From Heliocidaris tuberculata (taxonomy: Eukaryota; Echinodermata; Echinoidea; Camarodonta; Echinometridae), in NCBI GenBank assembly GCA_025618425.1, contig CM046833.1:9435429-9499428 (forward strand): DNA of 64,000 bases, given 5' to 3'. Below, piece by piece: positions 11,216 to 23,135 of the stretch. Every line of letters starts with the position of its first letter. Positions within the stretch are counted from its first letter, which is position 1. The notes beneath the pieces were generated by a model. It did no database searches. It saw only the letters and a program-made list of their open reading frames with translations, and was not told the DNA's origin. The translations under genes and the position numbers were made by a program.

Positions 11216-11362
11216 GGGGCCCATTGCACAAAACTTGCGTTTGAACGCAACTCACGAAAATCAAACGCAACTTTATTTTCAGCCAATCAGAAGTGCGCAT
11301 TAAGGACTTGCGTTTGATTTTTAGGAGTTGCGATTAAACGCAAGTTTTGTGCAACGGGCCCC
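11216..11362. mobile_element. foldback MITE, family B copy 1
   Basis: The left end GGGGCCCATTGCACAAAACT pairs with the inverted right end GGGGCCCGTTGCACAAAACT. The inner part repeats the GCGTTTGA motif and contains CAGCCAATCAG. A second copy, in inverse orientation, is at 52154-52300. Confidence 0.8.
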
Positions 11363-11819
11363 TGTTCATTTTTCTGTCAAATGTTATTTGTATTCTTATA
11401 TTTCAATAGTATATTTCTTTATATGTTTTATACTTTGACTGTGTCATTTCAGTTGTCAAGGACTTACTGATAAAAAGACGCCCGGCTGAAGTGAGTTTTA
11501 CCGTGATAAAATAAAAATAAAAAATAAAAAACTTTGAAAAATGCAAGGTCTTTCAAGAATCTGTTTTTCCGTTTTAAATCTGACTCATGTGGACGTCATA
11601 CCACGCCTAGGAAATAAATAATAAAAAGCATTAAAAACTTACGCCTTCGGTAAATGTTTCTAGTGAGTGCATGTAGCCTATGCGTTGTAAATTGTAAAGC
11701 CCATAGACCCTATGTAAAATGCGTTTCAAAATGAAACCTTTCCATGGGTGTGATTAGTATTGAAAATTAAAGTCTCAGTTTCTACAAAAACAGTAGTCTC
11801 TAACTTTCATAGCTGTATA

Positions 11820-11908
11820 ACATGGGCCGCGGAGCCGGGGGGGGGGGGGACTGCAGCCCCCCCCCCCCCCACTTTTTTGAGTAGCCACGTAAAAAAAAAA
11901 AAAAAAAT
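11820..11908. repeat. GGCCGCGGAGC-headed poly-G/poly-C element
   Basis: GGGCCGCGGAGCCGGGGG, then CTGCAGCCCCCC, then poly-A. The same head motif recurs at 13830-13862, 49370-49410 and 49495-49555 (some inverted), suggesting a dispersed repeat family. Confidence 0.5.
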
Positions 11909-12354
11909 CCCCCTAATTTTCAAGGAAGAAATAATTTCTAGTTATTGATAAAATTGATGAAATTAATAGTGAAGACTGTTATTTTAGTGAGAATTCCTAT
12001 AAAATGCAGATAAAATGCTAAAGATATGATTTGAATGTCCCGATATTACCTATTTTATATATCAAAATCTCTCATCCATGTCCATTACTAACATGTTTTC
12101 CATTGGTATACAAATGGGCAATACATCCTCGCCTCTTTAATGCACAGTTAATGCAAAATCTAGACCTAATGAAGCATGGTATTATAAACAAAGTGTAGTT
12201 CAAGCTCAAATATTTTCACGTGACTTCTCGGGACTGTACAGCATTCTCTAAAATGACAGTCTATCTATCACATCTTCTACAAGTTCATGGGTCTTCTTTT
12301 AGGATTCAGAATGACGCATCAACTCTTTAGAGAAATTTTAGGATAATTTAAAAT

Positions 12355-13320
12355 CATGCGCTGTGGGGTGGAGGGAGGGGATACAGTGTCCCCAGTATTT
12401 CAGGAATTTGGGTATCCTAGAAGTTCCCCCTTTTACATAGATGACTTTAGATAAGTGCTCCCTGTCCTTTATATTCCTGCCCGTTGAATTCCACATTCTT
12501 AAAATTTTGATTTTGCCACCATTGATAATTACCAGAGGCCTATTGAATTGAGAGGTGCCCCTTCTTCCTTGACAACTCTCCCTTTTCCTTAGTAAGAAGT
12601 GCCCCTTCCCCATTTATAAGTATCCTTTATATAATAATACATTCCCCCTTTACAATCTTATTATTACCCCTATTCTTTCTGATAAGTGCTCCCTTTATTC
12701 TATATTTATAAACGAGCCTCTTCCCTTTTCATCTCTCATAAAACTAATAAAATCATTCCTTCGACAATTCCCTTTTAAATCATTTGCATTAAATGTTCCT
12801 ATTAATCTCTTTCAATAACTGCCTTTTTTCAATTTTCGATTTTCAGATACAAGAATTACCCCCTTTCCGTCTGATAAGCGCATCTTTACCTGTGGCCATA
12901 TCCTCTATTCAAACTTGAGAGGTGCTCGTTCTAATTCGACAAGTGCCCCTTCCGCCCTCTGTTAAATGACACATGAAATAGCTGATGAGTGTCCCTTTAC
13001 ACCTCTGATAAGTTTTCTTAATTCATTTTGAAACGGGCTCCTTTTCTTTCTATGAAGTACAGTTCCTTCTGATAAGAGCCCCTCTTCCTCTATAAAAAAC
13101 ACACACACAAAAAAAACAGAAACAAAAACACCCATTTTCCATTTTCATAAGTGCCCTTTTTACCTCTAGTATAAAGGTGTCAATATTCATGTTTCATCCT
13201 CTGATAATTGCTCTTTTTAATTATGGCATACTCCTGCTCCTTTCCTTTTTTGATAAGTGTAATTATCGTTCATGATAAGGGCTCCTTTTTTCTTGCTCCA
13301 TGCTTTGTGCCCCTAATTTA
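12355..13320. repeat. degenerate C/T-rich tandem repeat field
   Basis: Variants of GATAAGTGCTCCCTTT recur roughly every 30-40 bases (for example near 12450, 12680, 12875, 12990, 13068, 13200, 13250), each followed by a pyrimidine-rich stretch. The repeats are too diverged to be a young satellite. A last variant appears near 13690-13735. No coding signal. Confidence 0.55.
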
Positions 13321-13809
13321 TAGCGATTTAGATCAATTTTACTTTAATTTCGTCAAGGCTTGCTCGCTACGCTAGCTCACATTTATATTTGATATAGTTA
13401 GTAGAGGTCTTTTCAGTCACTCATGCCGAGACTGTGTTTAAACACGTTTCAAAACTTTAAAAAAAAATCTTTATAAGATGCTGTTGATCACCATGCAGCT
13501 TCACAGATCTTAAAAAATTGCTCGCTCGCACATTAATATGTAGGTCATCAAACTCAACTGCAAACTTTGATGCTTAGGTAAATTATATTAGAGTATGTAA
13601 GAGAGAAATATAATTAAATTTCTTATAAATGTAATCACAATGTAGGGTATATATGACAATGTTTAGAGATTGTATATTTTCCCCGTTGTATATAGGTGCC
13701 CCCTTTTTCCCCCAGAAATAGCCCTTATCGGAAATTTCCCCTCAATGTTGCGATCATACCCCCCCCCTGCTTAAACTGAATTTACGCCGATGCATTAATG
13801 AGTGAAATC

Positions 13810-13862
13810 AGTTCAGCCCCCCCCCCCCCCCCCCCACTTTCAAAAACGCTCCGCGGCCTTTG
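13810..13862. repeat. poly-C plus CTCCGCGGCC element
   Basis: A run of about 18 C is followed by ACTTTCAAAAACGCTCCGCGGCC. This is the inverted counterpart of the sequence at 49372-49410. Confidence 0.5.
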
Positions 13863-14210
13863 GTATAGGTCAGAAGATCGATGGAATGAGGGTTGGATTA
13901 CCTACTTTCTACACTTTCTATTTTCGTTTATCACCTTTCCACATTACATCATTCAGCGGCGGGTCAAAAATTGTCAGAAGGTTCTGGGCGAAATTTCCCC
14001 TATTACTTTTTAAGTGATTCCCCCCCCCCCAAAAAAAAAATGATTTAAGGACTTCTGCCAGCCCTCCTATAGAGGTCCCCACTAAAAAGAATAAAACAAG
14101 ATAAAAATAATGACAAATCCTGACATAAACTATAATTTTCAAAATATAATTCGGGAATCCCGCTGGCCCTCGCAAGGCGAGAGATATAACAAAGCCAAAT
14201 TTTAGCTTAT

Positions 14211-14211
<1 letters not shown>

Positions 14212-14258
<47 letters not shown>

Positions 14259-14282
14259 GAGAGGGGGAGGGGAGAGATAGAA
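14212..14282. repeat. (GA)n microsatellite
   Basis: Pure AG dinucleotides for about 40 bases, then imperfect purine sequence. Confidence 0.9.
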
Positions 14283-14559
14283 GATGTTCCATTTGATAAT
14301 ATTTAAGTTTTTTAGCCTTAAAAAAGATTTTTATATTTTTCAATGGGCCTTTTGTCTTCCCGCACTGTCCCCGCGACTTGAGTATTTTTATCTCGATAGT
14401 CTTGATTTGAATAAAATATGCAGACGTTTAATACTGTGAGCCATTTCTCAGAAACTATAAGTCAACTGAAAGAATAAGTATATAATGTATTCTGATGATA
14501 ATGATTCACAGCGTTTGCATGGCGCCATTTTTCTGTTAGCAACATTCAAAATCGCAGGC

Positions 14560-14720
14560 TCCTCCAATAAAGTTATCATTTACACACCTGCTGAAATAGG
14601 TATGTTTTGAGGAAGATTTGAAGTGTTCTAGACTGTCCATTTTACGAAAAGATGAAGGGAGTGATTTCCACAGGCCAGGAGCAATAAATTGATGAAAATG
14701 CACGATCTAAAAGAAGTCAC
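14560..14720. repeat. retroelement-like 3' fragment
   Basis: An ACACACCTGCTGAAATAGGT-type block is followed by AGGGAGTGATTTCCACAGGCC. The same order (exchangeable words AGGAAGGTGATTCCAGAG) recurs at 63140-63230, suggesting two diverged copies of one LINE 3' region. Confidence 0.35.
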
Positions 14721-14913
14721 CTAAAATTGAAATCAAACAATGAAAAACAACATATGGTATATTTCCATATTTATTGAATTGCGAAAAGTTGTTACTGCTG
14801 ATAGAGTTTGGTTAATGGGAATGTGCGTATTGTCTGAGGTTTGCTTCAAGTCGAGGGTAGTATCTTCGAGGATGATGGTTTATTTTTTATGCATTCTATT
14901 AAATGTGGTAACC

Positions 14914-15322
14914 CAGTAGCAGAGGGGGTGGGAGGGGGAAAGAAAGAAAGAAAGATAGAAAGAAAGAAAAGAAAAAGAAAGAAGGAAAAGGAAAAGAAAA
15001 GGAAAAAAATACCAACGTTTTGAGGTGCTATTTTGCAGGTCCAAAAATCTCTGACAAGCGAAGAAATAATGATAATAATAAACGTATTAATAAGTAAATA
15101 TATATGCATATTAATAAAAAAATAAACAATCAGGCAAATTAATAAAATAACTATAACATATTTATGTGACATTTTTTATTATAAAAATTGGCAGGAGGGT
15201 GAGGCAAAATAACACAATTTTGGGGAACATTTTCTGTGTACTTAAGGTATACTAGATTAGGTATTGCCCGGATGGGGGGGGGGGGGCACGTGCCCACGTG
15301 CCACCCCCTGGATCCGCCACTG
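14914..15322. mobile_element. putative CAGTGGCGGATCC-family MITE
   Basis: The right end GGATCCGCCACTG (15310-15322) is clear. The left end CAGTAGCAGAGGGGG is a diverged guess. The interior shares AAAAATCTCTGACAAGC with the 53304 element. I see no matching target-site duplication, so the left boundary is weak. Confidence 0.45.
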
Positions 15323-16790
15323 CCTACTGAAGATGAGAAAGGGTGAGGAGAATCTAATATATCTATACAACACCCGAAGCGGTTGAGCTTACTTATCAAC
15401 CAGGCTCTTGTCTCCGTCATAGCTTGAGAAGAAGCATCTCTCTCATCTACGATCGCTTAATTCCGTTGGTTTTTAGATTGACGAAAGCTTCATCAGCTGG
15501 TAAGGAAAGATTTCATCATTATAACTCCCACCACCAATATAGCTTCTTTTAAAATAAAAGTAGTTATTAAATATGTTATTTAAGACCATTTTAATTTCAT
15601 TAAAACTTTGATGGGTTTTTTTCTTCATGGACTGTCATTTCATGATTCTCGATGATCATATTACACTGGCAAGTTTAATAAATACCGGTTTCCTGTATAC
15701 TTTAAAACGCAAATGTCCCTTTTGAAATAATCATGCATTCATCCCATGGCTCTCTGATATGTGCTGTACATGTACTCTTTCCCCTTTTGTTCCACCATCC
15801 TTTTTTATGTTTATGATTTTTTTTCACGATTATCTCTCATATATATTAAAGACTGTAATTTTTTTTTTTATATTAAGGAAATTTTTAATTTACTAGCCTA
15901 ACGCTTCTTACTAGATTCCCTCATATTTCACCTCAAATCTGTTTTCAAATCTCAATTCACATACCATGCATTCCATGGAATATTAATTTGTGTCTCTGAA
16001 TGTTATTTTATCCTTATTTTGTTATCACTTTCATGACTTGATATCATATGTTTCCCATACCAGTGAAATAACGAAATTTTCCCAATTCATGATTTATTTA
16101 AGTAATGATTGTGAAATATGAAAATAAAACTAAACCGAAACTGAGAACTGAAACCTAATTAATCACATTGAAATGAGATTTAGAGGCAAATAAAACCATG
16201 AAACGCTCCATTGAGATACCTATATACGCATATTACATGAAAATTGCGTCCTCAGTCACACAGTATCAGGAATGCTAAAACTTTTCATTTGCCATTTATG
16301 CGTACCCAATTGTTTCAAAGGACTTTTTTCCCAATGGACCTGTGCAATGGAATCCGATGCAAATTGATATTCAATCATCCCAAACTTTATGTTGTTTTAG
16401 GTCTATATAAGTTTAAAAAATAAATAATCAAACAGTATCCTAAGCAATCTATGCATATACTGATAAACCTATTGTTTTGTTATTGTGTTGTGTTTTGTTT
16501 TGTTTTATTTTTCTTGTCTTGATTTGTTCTTTTATTCGTTTTAATGAGTATTTATTGTAACTTCCTTAAAACTGTATTGTAAAATATAATATTATACACT
16601 TTTCTGGGTCAGCCTCTCATAAGGGCCTTTTCCTTTTTGGCTGCCACCTACTCCAGCAAATATATCTGTTCAGTGTTCAATTTTACTACTCTGTATATTT
16701 GTTACTTGATTTTTTTTTATGCTCTCGAATGAAATAAAGAAATGAATTGAATTGATATGAAATGTAATTATCTTTAACCTAGACCAAGAA
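15323..16790. other. AT-rich intergenic DNA
   Basis: No open frame, mobile-element end or RNA gene recognised. The final part, up to TTTAACCTAG at about 16781, is a likely intron 3' end just before the secreted-protein start codon. Confidence 0.5.
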
Positions 16791-16908
16791 ATGACGTCAA
16801 GGACTTTACTCATTCTTTACGCCTTCGTGGTCGTGACAAGCGCTTTAATTAATGAAGAGAACGAAGGCGAGTCTGATTCGATGGTGAATCTGGAGGGGTC
16901 AGGAGATC
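16791..16908 (+). CDS. secreted protein exon 1: signal peptide
   Basis: The first ATG follows a plausible acceptor (ACCTAG, about 16781), so the 5' UTR is probably split. Twenty mostly hydrophobic residues are followed by ten acidic ones. Donor GTAAGT at 16909; one C left over. Confidence 0.6.
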
Positions 16909-18840
16909 GTAAGTGATAAAAATATTTGTAACAGTTCTGAATCTTTGAGTGTCATTTAAAGCCCCCCCCCCCCAACAAATAAGAAGAAAGAATCGTTGCT
17001 CTGTATGCTTTGAATCCCATGTCGACATACTATTTTCAAAATATGAGCTTCAAGTATTACTTCCGTAAAGAAATATTGCAAGTTGAAATGAACTCTCAGT
17101 AAAACATTTTTTTTGTTTTGTTCCAGTACCAGTATAGTAACTGCAAAATATTTTTTATATATGATATATGTTGATATATATATGTATAAATATTACTTTT
17201 GTAAAATTATATTCTGTACCGAGATTACACTCTAATGCTAAGTGGGAGCTGTGAATAGAAGACTAGTCAATGTTTCAGTGCCAGATAATTTTACAGTGTA
17301 AGTCGGCAATTAGTTTATTAAGGTATAATAATTTTGAAGCTCCAGGATTGGCTAGGATTTGGTTAACTTCGTTTCGATAATAAAGTAATACTATTTCACA
17401 TTAATTCTATAGTGCATTACGTGAATACATCAATGCGATTTACTATGTTATCACTGTTATTATTATTATATGACCGCTTGTCACTGGATTTCAATTACGC
17501 CTGCAAAAAAGTGTGCACCATCTCCACTTCTCAGGCTCCGGGAATATTGGTAACAAAGCAAAGACATGTGAAATAGTCAGCATCTTCCTCAGTAGGTTTT
17601 ATTATTCTTTTCATGAAAATGGGCCTTAGTGACTATATCTAAAATACATTGTGTGTTTCTTTGTTTTCATGGTTACAAATGTCGCTTTCCGAAGGTTTAT
17701 ATTTCCGAAGATTCGTTAATTCGAAGGTCCATTAATCCCAAGGTTTGTTAATCCGAAGATTCGTTACTACGAGGGTTATTTCTGATGGTTCGTAAATTCC
17801 CCCAAAATGGAGATAGGTTCATAATTCTTAAAATGAAACATTCATTTCCGGAAAATAAACCGTCGGAAATAAGGGTGCCCCCCTGCTTTCATCATGTTCA
17901 TGGGATGCATTATATGATGATTATAATTCCGAAACACAATTTTCCAATACAAGTGGTTTCGTAATTCCCCAAAAATGGAATGGGGTAACAATTCTGAACA
18001 TTTGTTGCATATATTCCGAACGTTCGTTTTTCCGAAAGTTCTTAATTCCGAAAATGAAATAGGGTTCATTATTCCGAAGGTTCGTAATTCCGAAAATGAA
18101 ATAGGGTTCCCTATATAATTCCGAAGGTCCATAATTCTGAAAACGATACAGGGTACTATTTCATTTTCGGAATTATAAACCCTCGGAATTATGAACCCTA
18201 TTTCACTTGGGAATTACGTACCCTATATCATTTTCGGAATTTCGAGCTCTTTTCATTTTCGGAATTACGAGCCTTGGGAATTATAGTTGATTTGACAGTC
18301 CTATTTAGCCAGTAACCTTTAGTTTTTTCCGTTGAAGTTTTTTGTTGTTGATTTGGGATCCCATGTGGTCTCCGAACAATTTCAGCTGTGTTGCCGAAAA
18401 ATTAACTTTGGGCAATCTGCATAATTTGCATAAATCCAAATCATTCCCTCCGAAGCAGTGTTTCTTAGCGGAAGACAACTTACGCAGAATGTGTCAACTG
18501 ATCTATGTAGTATATTCTATATGCGCGATGATACGTGACTGCAATTGTGTTGTTTATCATCTTATGCATGCCATCTGTGAGACATCGAAAGGAGCTTAGG
18601 CAGTTATGTCCGATAATTATGTATGATACCTCTATTTAGGGGTGTGTGGGGCGTATAATCAATTTCACTGTAATTTTGTTAAAATTAGATATCACGTAAA
18701 TTCCATGTAAATAGGCTTTACAATCTTAATTATGCTTAAACATCTAAAAGTGCATGTTTTTTTAACATTAGGAATGAAATTATACCCCTACTGTAAGTAA
18801 AGGGGTTTCGAGTGACTATCTTCATTTTTCTTTAAAAAAA

Positions 18841-18897
<57 letters not shown>

Positions 18898-20716
18898 TTT
18901 TTCTTAAATTTCCTGTCAGTTTCAGCCACAAGAGGGAAAGGGGAATGAACATGAATATGAAAATTTGTAATGAGAAGAAGCAGAGAATTACGGGAGAATA
19001 GTGACAATTTTAGAAAACTGAAAAAGAATTTAAAAAGTTAAGGATTTTTTAAAGTTGAGATTAATAATGATATGCGGAACCTCATTTTGGCGATGCGATT
19101 ATTATGTGTGATGGCATATGGAGATGGAGAACCCCAAAACACACTTTTGTCCATTTTAATGACAGAACAGAATTTTTCCCCATGATTCATTATTGGTAAC
19201 ATTATTATTTTTACGTGCCCTCCCATGGATTTTTAAATATTTTTTTTCAGGATAAGAGTTAAGAATAGGGATACTTTGAATAATTTATTTACCTTCAAAA
19301 AAAAGGAGAAAGTTCTCCATGTATGACATCACACATCATGACCGCATTATCAATGGGAAGATCACCATATCATAGTCAGCTCAATTTTCAAAAATTTATA
19401 ACTTCCCTTTTCTTTGTCCGATGTATCTCAAACTTTCACATAATATATGGTTCTATAATATTTCTGCTGTCATCGAAACTCGTTAACAGGTTGAATAAAC
19501 CATCATACCAACCATAATTAAGCGATTCAAGCTAATTTCTTATGAAAGGGTTAATTCCCGTTTATTTCAACGTCATATCTGAATTATCTTATATACCAAG
19601 TCATTAGGAGTACTTTCATAACCAGGTTATTATAGGTCCATGTATGTAAGAAATACACTGTCAGTTGTCCAAGCATAATTAAGTTGGTATTTACATATAA
19701 TTTACGTGATATATAATTGAAAATAACATTGAAATGGATTCTACGCCCCGCAAAACCCTTAAATAGAGGTATCATAAGGGCGAGCACATGTTCCGCCCGG
19801 CCTTGGCAAGCAGGCAGATTTCCAACTTCATCATTCATGTCTAGACTTGGGATAAGAGCTTATTAACGCATTTCATACGTTTAAGGGTATTATCGGACAC
19901 CATTGTGTAATCTCATTTCGATGTCTCACAGGTTGCATGCATATTAAGATTATTGCAGTCACGTATCATGGTGCATAGAGAATAGTACGCAGACGGTAGA
20001 TCGGTTGACAAATTCTGCATAAGTTGTCTTTCGCTACTAAATATTGCTTCGTAGGGGCCATTTAGAATTATGCAAATGATGCAAATTGCTCAAAATTGAT
20101 TTTTCGGCAACAAAGCTGAAACTGTTCGGAGACCACATGGGATCAAATCAACAAATAAAAACTTCAAGGGAAAGAATTTTTCTATAGATTCATAAACTGT
20201 CAAGTCGACTATTACAATCCTTCGGAGTAACGAATCTTCGGAATAACGAACCTTCTGAATTAAGAACCTTTGGGAAAAAAGTCAGGAAATTCTTTTTATA
20301 ACATCTGTTATATCTTTACAGTGGAAAACAGCGATAGCCTTCGTAACCCTGCCAGTGAACCAGGCAGTGGTTTTCGGAAGGTCGAGGAGGATGAAGAACG
20401 TAAGTAATAATTATAACTATGATGATATCGATAATTATGATAATGATGATGATAATGATGATAATATAATGATAATGATGATGATGATAATGATGATAAT
20501 GATGATAATGATGTTGATATTAATTATTTGATATTCAAGTGTGTTTAACCCCAAATAACTATTTTTTATGTATTAAAGTAGGGTGTGTGTGTGGGGGGGG
20601 GGGGGGGGGGGGGGAAGGGGGGAATTGAGGTTAAAGCCCTCGAGATTTCCTCCGCAGAAAGACCAATTTCCGCACCATGCAGAGAATCAGACTCGATGAT
20701 TTTTGACCGTAATTAA
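16791..20716 (+). CDS. small acidic secreted protein gene (3' end uncertain)
   Basis: Three exons join in phase: 16791-16908, 20322-20399 and 20658-20716. Exon 1 starts ATGACGTCAAGG and encodes a signal peptide (MTSRTLLILYAFVVVTSALI), then an acidic stretch ending NLEGSGD. Exon 2 encodes LENSDSLRNPASEPGSGF and RKVEEDEE. Exon 3 would add QRPISAPCRESDSMIFDRN and stop at 20714-20716, giving 84 residues. Exons 1 and 2 have strong GTAAGT donors. Every exon leaves one C, so exon 3 might instead splice at the C-GTAATT near 20708 and the gene could continue. SGD and SGF next to acidic residues resemble glycosaminoglycan attachment sites, so a small proteoglycan is possible. No family recognised. Confidence 0.55.
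17686..20275. mobile_element. 2.6 kb foldback element with long inverted arms
   Basis: The left arm begins with an array of TTCCGAAGGTTCGTAATTCC-like words (17690-18290). It continues through GATCCCATGTGGTCTCCGAA near 18356, TTTGCATAA, TACGTGACTGCAATTGTG, a GATACCTCTATTTAGGGG-type word near 18628 and ATATCACGTAAATT. The right arm carries these words inverted and in reverse order from about 19650 to 20275, ending again in TTCGGAATAACGAACCTTC. The arms are over 500 bp each, and the middle (18800-19600) holds a poly-A/(TA)n tract and a diverged repeat. No transposase. It lies in the first intron of the secreted-protein gene. Confidence 0.7.
18835..18895. repeat. poly-A then (TA)n
   Basis: About 25 A followed by 18 TA dinucleotides, in the spacer of the foldback element. 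Confidence 0.95.
20322..20399 (+). CDS. secreted protein exon 2
   Basis: Acceptor TCTTTACAG, donor GTAAGT. It encodes 25 whole codons between split codons on both sides (2 + 75 + 1 bases), in frame with exon 1. Contains EPGSGF and an EEDEE run. Confidence 0.55.
20405..20530. repeat. (GAT)n microsatellite
   Basis: AATGATGATGATAATG triplets begin within a few bases of the exon 2 donor. Confidence 0.85.
20590..20632. repeat. (GT)n and poly-G run
   Basis: GTGTGTGTG and more than 20 G. It is one of the longest G runs in the window and lies about 25 bases before the exon 3 acceptor. Confidence 0.9.
20658..20716 (+). CDS. secreted protein exon 3 (terminal or internal)
   Basis: Acceptor TCCTCCGCAG. 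Reading with the leftover C gives QRPISAPCRESDSMIFDRN then TAA. The word ESDSM also occurs in exon 1. The single Cys and the short length leave the terminus open. Confidence 0.4.
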
Positions 20717-20992
20717 AATCTAAGTCCCTCCGTTCCAGGAGATTTTTTTTGGAAATTAGTTATGTAAATACTAATTACATGTCTTCTTGGATTATAAGGG
20801 AGGACAAAAAATATCAAATTAAATATTTCACCTTTTTTTCCCCTCTCCAATGAAAGGCTGGATAAAGCTGAGCGGCCTTTAAGGGTTACATGCTGACACC
20901 CAACTTTCGACTGTACAGGACCTTGATTCAAAATTTCGCTCTGATCAGACGACTAGTCTTCTTCCTCGTCTCCTTTTTCAAGAATGTATAAT

Positions 20993-21208
20993 CTAAGACT
21001 TAATCATTCCTATTCATATTCATCGCTGTTAATGGATATTATAACGCGCTGTTAGAGGTCCATATACGTATAGTTCATCACACGATCACAAACATTGTGT
21101 CTAAGACTAATCATTCCTATTCATATTCATCGCTGTTAATGGATATTATAATGCGCCGTTGGAGGTCCATAATACGTATAGTTCATCACACGATCACAAG
21201 CATTGTGT
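20993..21208. repeat. 108 bp tandem duplication
   Basis: Units 20993-21100 and 21101-21208 both run from CTAAGACT to CACAAVCATTGTGT (V = A or G) with only a few substitutions and single-base indels. Non-coding, downstream of the secreted-protein exons. Confidence 0.9.
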
Positions 21209-21449
21209 TTTTGATCAAACAATTTCGAATACAACCACTTTCAGATACTTCGGATACAACCAAGTACATTGCATATTGAACTGTAAAAACCTTTAACACC
21301 TCACATAATCCGATAAAATTAGATATTGACAAAATAAAATGCAATAATTATGGCATTACAATAGCTAGAGGTGATTTTGTTTTGACAGTGATGAGGAAAT
21401 TCCTTTAAGAAATCAGATCATAGAGTGAATAGTTTTTGGGCAAGTAATG

Positions 21450-21791
21450 GAGTTTAGAATTACCCATTACACGTCATACATTACAATGTTAACAGTATAC
21501 TTTTACCTACTATTGCAAATGTGCAGTTTTATTGATTTCAGCACTTTCTTTGGAAAGGTCGGTGACCCCCCCCCCCAAAAAAAAGGGGGAAAAAAGTAAG
21601 AAAAAGATAATAACAATATTGAGTTTAGAATTACCCATTACACGTCATACATTACAATGTTTACAGTATACTTTTACCTACTATTGCAAATGTGCAGTTT
21701 TATTGATTTCAGCACTTTCTTTGGAAAGGTCGGTGACCCCCCCCCCCAAAAAAAGGGGGGAAAAAGTAAGAAAAAGATAATAACAATATTG
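21450..21791. repeat. 171 bp tandem duplication
   Basis: Units 21450-21620 and 21621-21791 are nearly identical (GAGTTTAGAATTACCCATTA ... GATAATAACAATATT). Each carries an acceptor-like TTGATTTCAG followed by CACTTTCTTTGGAAAGGTCG and a poly-C/poly-A/poly-G block. Diverged relatives of the two halves lie at about 53045 and 53515. Confidence 0.9.
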
Positions 21792-21904
21792 AAGTGAGTG
21801 CGGTAGTTCAAAAGGAGAGAAAGGCATGCAGCAGTGAAAGTAAGAGATAGACCGAAAGAAGAAAAAGGGCCATTAAAAATAGATGGAGAGAAATGGAAAG
21901 AGGG

Positions 21905-21909
21905 AGACT

Positions 21910-21943
<34 letters not shown>

Positions 21944-21970
21944 AAGAAAGAGAGAGAGAGAAAAAAAATG
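21905..21970. repeat. (GA)n microsatellite
   Basis: AGAG dinucleotides within a longer purine-rich tract (21830-21970). Confidence 0.85.
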
Positions 21971-22326
21971 ATAACAAGAAGTAGACTGGTAATCCTTGAC
22001 ATGGGGGGGGGGGGGGGAGCTATTGGGTAGCAGGTACGAAGCAAAGAAGAAGAAGAAAAAAAAAAAGATAAGTAAAAAATACCGACGTGACAGGCACTCA
22101 CTTCCCCGGAATAATTATATAAAATCGTAAACATTACATTTAACCCATAGACTACGGGAACCGGGTGCTCCTGTATTAAGCCTATGAGAGTTAAAGAATT
22201 CAGTAGTCAACGGTTTAATTGAATAACGGTTGCCATGGCTTAATTTATCTCTGTTGATCTAAACCACGTGGAATATTATTCTGAGTAGAATCTCCAAGTT
22301 TCCATGGTTTCATTGAATCATGATCA

Positions 22327-22474
22327 GCGCCAAGTTTCATAAAACTTGGTACCAATAACAAGTTGCAATAGTTGTAATAAGCTACTGAAATCCTTGAATC
22401 TGATTGGCTGAGAGCAAATTTGTCATAGAAATGGGGCAGTTTTTATTGATAACAAATTTTTATGAAACGGCCCC
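22327..22474. mobile_element. MITE family C copy 1
   Basis: The left end CCAAGTTTCATAAAACTTGG pairs with the inverted end ATGAAACGGCCCC. A core AAGCTACTGAAATCCTTG then CTGATTGGCTGAGAGCAA is shared by copies at 25318-25454, 57411-57549 and 59003-59155. Confidence 0.8.
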
Positions 22475-22879
22475 AGGAGAAAAAAAAGTAACAGCCTAAA
22501 AGGTAAAATGTTGTGTGGTCAAAGTGATAACAAAACTTTGATATTAAAAAAATCTCAAATTTGCATAAAACAGAGGTTTTACGATGCTTTGCATATCAAA
22601 GCTAAAATTAAAAAAAAAACAAAAAACAGAATCAATTTTCAACCCAAAGTATCAAAAACTTCTAAAAAAAACATATTGGTTTGTATTGGGATAAACGGTT
22701 GCCATGGCAACAGTCAGTGAGGTACATGAATGCGGTTGCTATCAAAATGTGCGGAATATGATTCATAAATATAATGACTAAGTTTCAATGAAATCTCATA
22801 ATTAAACAAAAAATTACAGGTGAAGATGTTAAAAGGCTACAATAGGACCTCCTAACAAATTGAACAAAAGCCTATTTTC

Positions 22880-23135
22880 GTCGGGGTAACCTCGCTAGTC
22901 ATAAGGACCGCTATCCATAACGTGTAACTAAATGAATATCGGTTTTGTATGAATAGCGGTCCTTCCATATAGCGAGCAAACCATAGACAAAATACCTCGC
23001 TATTCATAAGGACTTCCGTTCATAAAGACCACTATTCATAACTATTCATAAGGACCGCTATTCATAACGCGTGTTAAATGAATAACGGTTTTCTATGAAT
23101 AGCGGGCCTTATGAATAGCGAATGGACCCCTTTTC
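22880..23135. repeat. interspersed direct and inverted CTATTCATAAGGACCG repeats
   Basis: CATAAGGACCGCTATYCATAACG and its inverse (ATGAATAGCGGTCCTT) occur several times, so the segment can fold on itself. No coding signal. Confidence 0.7.
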
